Shown: one piece after another, positions 58,042 through 64,000 of the stretch
How the letters are laid out: every line of letters begins with the position of its first letter
How positions within the stretch are numbered: the first letter of the stretch is position 1
From: Reticulascus tulasneorum
Taxonomy: Eukaryota; Ascomycota; Sordariomycetes; Glomerellales; Reticulascaceae
NCBI GenBank assembly: GCA_001557505.1
Contig: LSAX01000001.1
Location: forward strand, 4,712,001-4,776,000
DNA length: 64,000 nucleotides
Reading direction: 5' to 3'
Position numbers and translations under genes: made by a program
Notes under the pieces: model-generated
What the model saw: only the letters and a program-made list of their open reading frames with translations
The model's database searches: none
What the model was told of the DNA's origin: nothing

Positions 58042-59848
58042 ATGGGTCTTATTCCAGCGCGCAGAGCCGTGGCCTTTGCAGTCAAAAAGGGTCAAGATAT
58101 CACAATTTTGAACACCTTTGGGAAGCAAGTTGTGGACTTCTGGGCCTTCAACCCCACCGATGCCCAAGATTTTCTATCCATGGTCCATACAAGGACCATT
58201 CTCCTGAAAGTGGTTTTGGCGCGGGGCGACAAGTTGTACAGCACTAGGAGGAAAGCCATGTTGACGCTGGTCGAGGATACAACTCGAGGCGTCCACGACC
58301 TTATTTGGTCCGCTTGTGATGAGCAGAGATACCGCATGCAGGGCTATGATGGCTATCATGATAACTGCACCGACAACATGCACAAGGTGAGTACTCTTGC
58401 AAAAGGAACAGAGCCCAATGCACCTCGAATTAACCCGAGAAAGCACCTGGACGAGAACATCAGCTGCTAACAATGAACATCTAGGCTTTGAAAGACGAGT
58501 TTCCCGATTTCCACATTGCCGAAGACTGGGTGCCGGATCCGCTGAATCTTTTTATGAACGTGGCGATCGACCACCATGGAGATCTCGATATCAAGCACCC
58601 TACTAGCGAGAAGGGCCAATACGTGACGCTAAGGGCCGAGACGGATCTGATCATCATCACGAGCGCCTGTCCACAAGACATGGCGCCAGTCAACGGTGGA
58701 ATGCCAACCGACTGCGAGTATCAGATTAGCGGCAAAGAGACGCCGTCAGCCGGCTTGGACACCATCGCAACTCGTCCCGCACCTCGCAGGGTCAAGGTCG
58801 CTTTCTCGGTTGACTTTGATGCTGTGTCTCACTGGCTCGGAACCGGTTGCCATGCTGACAACAACATGGCCGACTACAGCTCGGGCATCTTTGCTGGACA
58901 AGTTGGCGTATACCGTCTCCTCGATTTGTTCCGCAAGAATGGCATTGCTGATAAGGTGACTTGGTTCATCCCAGGCCATACCACCGAGACATTTCCCGAC
59001 GCGGCGCGGGCAGTATTTGAATCAGGGGCCGAAATCGGTCTTCATGGCTATTCTCATGAAGGGATTTACCAAATGACGGAGGAACAAGAGCGGGACGTCC
59101 TCCTGAAGTGGTCAGTCACTTCTCCCCAAAACTACTGTTTTGCCCACAGCTTCAATTGTATCCGTTGCCTGCAACTAATTGTGCTAACCGATGTTTTCTT
59201 GGACTTTGTAGTATCGAAGTTGCCACTAGACTGGCAGGTAAGCGGCCTCGGGGTTACCGTGCACCAATGTACACCATCCGAGAATCCACAATCAAACTCC
59301 TACGCGAGCACGAGTTTCTGTACGACTCCTCGCTCATGCACCATGATTCGCAGCCTTATTTCACACCAAGCGACCCACCTATCAAGACGATAAATTTCTC
59401 TCAGCCGGCGTCCTCATGGTTGCAACCATCGCCGATTGCATCCCAGGCCTATCCGCAGGACGGCCTGTACCCGCTGGTCGAGCTACCCTGTGGCTGGTAC
59501 AACGAAGATATGATGCCGCTGCAGTATCTACCTCACCTCGCCAATAGTATGGGATATGTGTCAACTCGGGTAGTGGAGCAGATGTGGAAGGACAAGTTCA
59601 TGTGGTTGTGGGAAAATAGCAAAGACGGAAACGAAGCCGCCGACTTTGTCTTTCCTATACTGATACACCCCGACACCAGTGGCATGGCACACATTATTGG
59701 TATGGTCGACCGGTTCGTGAAGTGGCTTCAGGGATTTGATGAGTCTGTTGAGTTTTGTACTCATGAGCAGATTGCGACAGCTTGGTTGGCGGTGGAGAAG
59801 AAGATGGTTAGCGATGCCCCTCAGGTTGGCTTTGCGAAATCTGCATAA
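58042..59848 (+). CDS. DUF1989 (urea carboxylase-associated) / CE4 deacetylase-like fusion protein
   Basis: Three exons, 58042-58386, 58485-59110 and 59212-59848, encode 535 aa. Residues 1-197 are a full DUF1989 domain (MGLIPARRAVAFAVKKGQ, QVVDFWAFNPTDAQDFLS, TRRKAMLTLVEDTTRGVHD, GYHDNCTDN, DPLNLFMNV, SACPQDMAPVNGG). Residues about 217-535 are a polysaccharide-deacetylase-type (NodB/CE4) domain of the HpPgdA/imidase-like subgroup. Its motifs are FSVDFDAVSHWLGTG, TWFIPGHT, the metal-type HGYSHEG (302-306), GKRPRGYRAP and HPDTSGMAHI. The join (CEYQISGKETPSAGLD) lies inside exon 2, so the fusion does not depend on a splice choice. There is no signal peptide, so it is cytosolic. Some bacterial DUF1989 pairs act as carboxyguanidine deiminases, and CE4-fold relatives include allantoinase PuuE. 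I infer C-N bond hydrolysis of a ureide, imide or guanidino compound; the substrate is unknown. Confidence 0.9.
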
Positions 59849-60900
59849 AGAGCAGAATGATATCCTCTTTTGGACACGTCCTTCCTCATCTTCTGAGAAA
59901 GTACGCGCTCCTCCTTGTAGAGATAGATATTATAGACCTTGATCTAGCTATTTCAAGTGCCTAAACCCAGTAAAACCCATCTCTGTTCCTTCAAGCGTTG
60001 GTGGATCGCGATTCATTTTTCAAGGCCCGATTCAATCAATAATCACGCTGCAAGGCCAGCGGCCTCTCAGCGCACCTGTCCACCAAATTAGCGCATTAAT
60101 TAGACGGTCAAGGTAGCCTGGAGCGCTGTTATAATACAAGTACAGCGCTTTATGCTTACCTAGGTAATTGGATAATTATAGCGACTTTGCTGGGACTCTA
60201 GGGCCTCCTCGCTAAAAACGAGGGGTTCTGTGGGACAACCTCATTACTCCATGAGTGTTCTGCCTCAGGACACTTGAAGGGACAACGAAGTCTTCCTAAA
60301 AATGCTGGGAATATCCGAGTGTCATTCCGATACCATTCCTACTGACGAAGAGCCCATCTGCGGTAGGGAAATACCGCAGGTACTTCATGTGATCATAGTT
60401 TTGCATAGCCAAATGAGAACAGAGCTCGAGTTGCAATCCACGGCCTCGATAGCCCTCTTATCACCGACATTATTCATGACGTTAGAATGGTGACCGTATG
60501 TCGGGCAACTGGTTCGGCCGCGTAAATCACCATGTAGGGAAGCTAGGGCACGATTTTGGGGCATGAGAGGATCTCGCCCGGCGGACAAGATTGGTGGCCA
60601 ACGATCCGCGCGCCTGCATTTAGCCAAGTAGGCTCAGGTGGCCAGGCCTCTGATAAGGGTCCCATCAACCCCCCCTGGCTCAGAGATAGAGGCCCCGTCA
60701 TCCCGCTCTAATAGTGGCGGGGATGGTCGCGCCCGATATGCAAAGTTGATACCATGACGACCCTGTAATTGCAATACCTTCCCCAGAAGCGTCGAATGTG
60801 GCTTGGATTGGACTATCTTTCTCTTCCTGCATTGCATCGTTATCGCCTCGTCAGGGCTTAGAGTTCGCCCCCCATTTACTGGAAGACCAGCTCAAATGCC
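59849..60900. other. intergenic between fusion gene and M20 gene
   Basis: About 1 kb on the same transcribed strand. It holds the GATA-site cluster listed separately and a palindromic TACCTAGGTA near 60160. No gene is supported. Confidence 0.5.
60651..60845. promoter_or_regulatory. cluster of four GATA-factor-type sites
   Basis: HGATAR-type sites at 60651 (TGATAA, plus), 60684 (AGATAG, plus), 60813-60818 (AGATAG, minus) and 60840-60845 (CGATAA, minus), all within 250 bases of the M20 start at 60901. Chance would give about 0.6 in 195 bases counting both strands. AreA/NIT2-type nitrogen regulators bind such sites. Confidence 0.4.
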
Positions 60901-62615
60901 ATGAGTTCCATGCCCTGGACACACCTTAGATACCTATTCACAATTGTTCAGCGGCCTAGCATTCTCCTGGCCAAATCGCAAACTCCAAAAATGGCTGCCA
61001 CTCAGGAAGTAACGCACACAGTGGCAGAAGGATTCTCCACCATCACCGACAAACGCATGACTGAATCTGGGGGCAAACCCACAACCTTTCAGTCCAAGGT
61101 GAACTTCAAAGATCTCCGAGTCGATGGCACGAGATTGATGGACTCGATTCATTCCACTTGCGAGTATGGCAAAGCTTATTCATGGGGAGAGTGAGTACAT
61201 CAGCACCGCCATGATACCGACCTTCTCTCTCAAATGATAGTTTGTTGCCTGCACGGTTTGAAGCTCACCATCAACTATAGGCACCACACCCAGACCGGGA
61301 TGGCCAGATTAGCCCTTAACGACGACGACAAGAAAGTCCGAGAATGGCTGAGGCAACAGGCCGAAGCGATCGGATGCAAAGTAACCGTAGACCAGATGGG
61401 TAACATGTTTGCAGTACGACCGGGCAAGGCAAAGAACGTTGGCCCTGTCATGATGGGGTCGCACCTGGATACCCAGCCTACGGGCGGGAGATACGACGGC
61501 ATCCTCGGTGTTATCGCCGGGCTAGAAGTCCTGAGGACATTACATGATAGTCACTATGAGACAGAAGGGCCCGTAGGTCTCGTCAACTGGACTAAGTAAG
61601 TTTCGAAAACGGTTGAACCTCTTTTACCGTTGCAGATATTACTTGTTGGTTGTATCATCTAACGTATTTGACCGACAGCGAGGAAGGTGCTCGTTTTCCT
61701 GTTGTAACCATCGCATCTGGCGTATGGGCCGGCACGATTCCACTGGAAACGGCCTGGAATACAAAGGAAGTTACGGCACCAGTCAATGGCACGAAACACC
61801 AAACTTTAAGACAAGAGCTTGCGCGAATCGGGTTTTTGGGCGAAACTCCCGCTTCGCACGAATCACAACCCATTGCGGCGCACTTTGAATTGCACATCGA
61901 GCAGGGACCTATCCTCGAGGACGAGGGACTCAAGATTGGCGTCGTTACAGGTGCACAGGCCTATCGCTGGTTCGAAGTAACTGTCAAGGGGCGGGACAGC
62001 CACGCCGGCACAACTCCGTTGCCTGCTAGGAAAGACGCTCTCCTTGCCACTGCCAAGATGATCGTGTCATCTAACCAAGTCGCAAAGGAGTTGTCTGGTC
62101 TTGTTACTACGGGCAATCTTCGCGCAGAACCCGGCGTCGTCAACACAATCGCCCATACTGTACGATTTACATTGGATATGCGGCATCCTTGCAACGAGAC
62201 ACTGGCCAGCATGATTTCTAGGTGCCGCGAAGCGTTCGACAAGATTGCCAAGGAGGACTGCGAGCGCGGCGTGGAGGTTGAGTGGACATGCCTTGCGGAG
62301 AACGCGCAAGTCACATTTGACCAGAATTGTATTTCTGCCATTGAGCAGGCCGCGGACGACGTCTGCGGAGGATTTCCTGTCGCTTTCCGTGACTTCAAGC
62401 CGTGGAAACATATATTGAGTGGCGCCAGTCACGATAGTTGCAATGTGAGCAAGAGAAGCCCTACCGCAATGATATTCACGCCGACGAGAAACGGCATGAG
62501 CCACACCCCAGATGAGTATTGCAGTCCAGAAGACTGCGTTATTGGTGCTCAGGTGTTGCTTGGCGCCGTTGTACGGTATGACGCTGCACGTGTCCAGTCC
62601 GGAGACCTCTCTTAG
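60901..62615 (+). CDS. M20 amidohydrolase, N-carbamoyl-amino-acid / allantoate type
   Basis: Three exons, 60901-61190, 61281-61595 and 61679-62615, encode 513 aa. An inner ATG at 60991 would give 483 aa; the extra 30 residues are basic and hydrophobic and could be a mitochondrial leader. The HyuC/AllC-type M20 family is shown by TGMARLALNDDDK, the metal ligands in MGSHLDTQPTGGRYDG (His158, Asp160), VNWT|NEEGARFP (Glu pair near 203-204), HIEQGPILE, the dimerisation lid GRDSHAGTTPLPARKDAL, SGASHDSC and FTPTRNGMSHTPDEY. Such enzymes hydrolyse N-carbamoyl-amino acids, ureidopropionate or allantoate to release ammonia and CO2. It lies 1 kb downstream of the DUF1989-CE4 fusion on the same strand and next to a fungal_trans regulator, suggesting one pathway. 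Which ureide it uses cannot be told from sequence. Confidence 0.92.
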
Positions 62616-62906
62616 ATACTGGGGATGCTTGCGAAGGACGATCAGCGGCAGATACATCGAAAGGATCGTAGACTAAACTAGATTAGTATATATAGTTAGG
62701 GCTCAAATGCAAAGATAGCGGCCTACTTACGTGTCCAGAGATTGTTAAGACTGACGTTGCTGACCTTGAGGAACCAAAGAAAGTATAGACTCTCTCTCTC
62801 TAGGGCTCCATTCGCGTGATAGACAAGGATTCGTGAGCTTGCAATGAATATGCAATATACTTACGGCGGACTAGCGAGTTTACGCTTGGGAACCGGAGCG
62901 GATACA
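62616..62906. other. short intergenic, convergent 3' ends
   Basis: About 0.3 kb between the M20 gene and the regulator's 3' end, with a short TC repeat near 62790-62802. Nothing else is seen. Confidence 0.5.
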
Positions 62907-64000
62907 TCAGTCCGGTGTGCTTCTGGATCCTTGATCCTTGAACAGCATCACAGCTGGACTGTCTGGTCCGGAGCCATGAACAGCTGCAGATAGACCCTTC
63001 CAAAATACAGCATCAAGCCTGATTGTAGCAAGCCGAGCCAGCGGCCAGGCTCGTGCCTGGGTCCGAAGGGTATCCCTCCACTTGCAAAGCAGGGTATTAT
63101 TTCGGATGGCGCTCTCTCTTGTAGTGGACTGTGCAAGGTTCATCAGAATGAAGGTTCCAATGTAGCAAAGTTGATACCGCACATCTGTAAATGCACAATA
63201 TTAGATATAGATGAGATCATCACCGAGATCAGGGGCGGAAGACTCACAGGGAGGCCAAAAGCTGGCAAAATGCTTCGCTCTAAGTGCAGAAACAATATCC
63301 GATCCTACTTTGGCACAGGTATAGCAGTTTTCGAAAATTGTTGATATAGGCTCTCGGCCATTCTCAGCAGCCGGCACGGCTTGGCAGAAAAGCGGCCGAA
63401 GGAGAGCACGAAAGATGAGTATTTCCAATGTGATATGGGACAGTCGCAAGACAACACCAAGATCGAATTCATCTTCGGTCAAGTCCGAGGCTGGCTTCGA
63501 CAGCAAGGGAATTGTCTGCCTCCAGCTCTCGATACGTGCTCGCAAAGGCTGCGCGCGATTCAAGAGCGCACTCAACGAAGCTAGTTCACGTGTTGCCCTT
63601 ATCGTGCTGCACCGTAAGATATGATTAGCGTGACGAAACTAGACAGAATTTGGTGTTTTCTTACTAGAATTCCGCGAGAACATCCGCGGCAATACTGCTT
63701 AGACTGCATTGCGCAAGGCACATCGGAATTTGTTCTATAATGGAGTCCCTGATGTCTGGATCTGCGTGAGTATCTCCCTCGAAATCATTCGCAGTGAGCT
63801 GTCTAACATCCCAATTGGCATCGTTGAGGTGAGATGGTCGTCCATACGCAAGGGCTTGCCAGGTGTGTTGGGTGTACGTAAACCACCATAATCTTCTTCG
63901 CAAAATGATCTCCTTTCGGGGTAGCCGCCAGTCAGAAGGGTCCATATTGAGCCCTAGACTCTCGGCTGTTGCCAGAGCAGAGCATGATAAGGACCAAGTG
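62907..64000 (-). CDS. fungal_trans-domain transcription regulator (5' partial)
   Basis: The window's right edge cuts this minus-strand gene. Visible exons are 64000-63665, 63606-63248 and 63184-62907, joining in one frame. The sequence AESLGLNMDPSDW, RRRLWWFTYTQHTWQALAYG and GRPSHLNDANWDVRQLT is the core of the fungal-specific transcription factor (fungal_trans) middle homology region. SLSALLNRAQPLRARI, then RLSHITLEILIFRALL and a C-terminal helical part (YVRYQLCYIGTFILMN) follow. The N-terminal DNA-binding domain (probably Zn2Cys6) would lie beyond 64000 and is not seen. Its position beside the M20 and DUF1989-CE4 genes suggests a pathway-specific regulator; this is inference. Confidence 0.82.

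Overview
The window looks like nuclear DNA of a filamentous ascomycete (Pezizomycotina). The genes are split by short introns, mostly 45-120 nt, with GTRNGT-type donors, CTAAC-like branch sites and YAG acceptors. The families present are typical of that group: an AA9 lytic polysaccharide monooxygenase, DUF1996, a fungal-rhodopsin-type 7-TM protein, a PDR-type ABC transporter, a fungal_trans regulator and small cysteine-rich secreted proteins. I cannot fix the class or species. Exon structures were rebuilt by eye. For nearly all multi-exon genes the spliced length is a multiple of three and the joined protein runs through family motifs.

Layout. 0-9 kb: two related AAA+ ATPases of the DUF7025 type in convergent orientation (the first cut by the left edge), enclosing a secreted DUF1996 protein and a 10-cysteine secreted protein. 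9-16.5 kb: a long gene-free stretch with an inverted repeat, then a secreted L-asparaginase and a 12-exon secreted subtilase. 16.5-26 kb: a 6-cysteine secreted protein, a GT31 glycosyltransferase and the C-terminal part of a DUF6536-type membrane protein whose 5' end is missing. 26-34 kb: an AA9 LPMO, a dienelactone hydrolase with a signal peptide and a 7-TM fungal rhodopsin-like protein. 34-43 kb: a large SNQ2/PDR5-type ABC transporter, a small cupin and a secreted choice-of-anchor B protein. 44-57 kb: a second secreted subtilase, an MFS transporter, an O-methyltransferase, a secreted NTF2-like protein and a secreted protein built from three cysteine modules.

57-64 kb holds the most interesting block. 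One gene encodes a DUF1989 (urea carboxylase-associated) domain fused in frame to a CE4 / polysaccharide-deacetylase-like domain of the HpPgdA/imidase kind. Next, on the same strand, is an M20 N-carbamoyl-amino-acid/allantoate amidohydrolase. A fungal_trans regulator, cut by the right edge, follows on the opposite strand. Together these suggest a compact catabolic module for a cyclic ureide, imide or guanidino compound. Four GATA-factor-type sites lie in the 250 bases before the M20 gene.

Many products carry signal peptides (proteases, asparaginase, LPMO, DUF1996 and cysteine-rich proteins). With the efflux pump and 7-TM protein, this fits a saprotrophic or host-associated lifestyle and an accessory-type region. 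No rRNA, CRISPR array, confident tRNA or intact transposon was seen.
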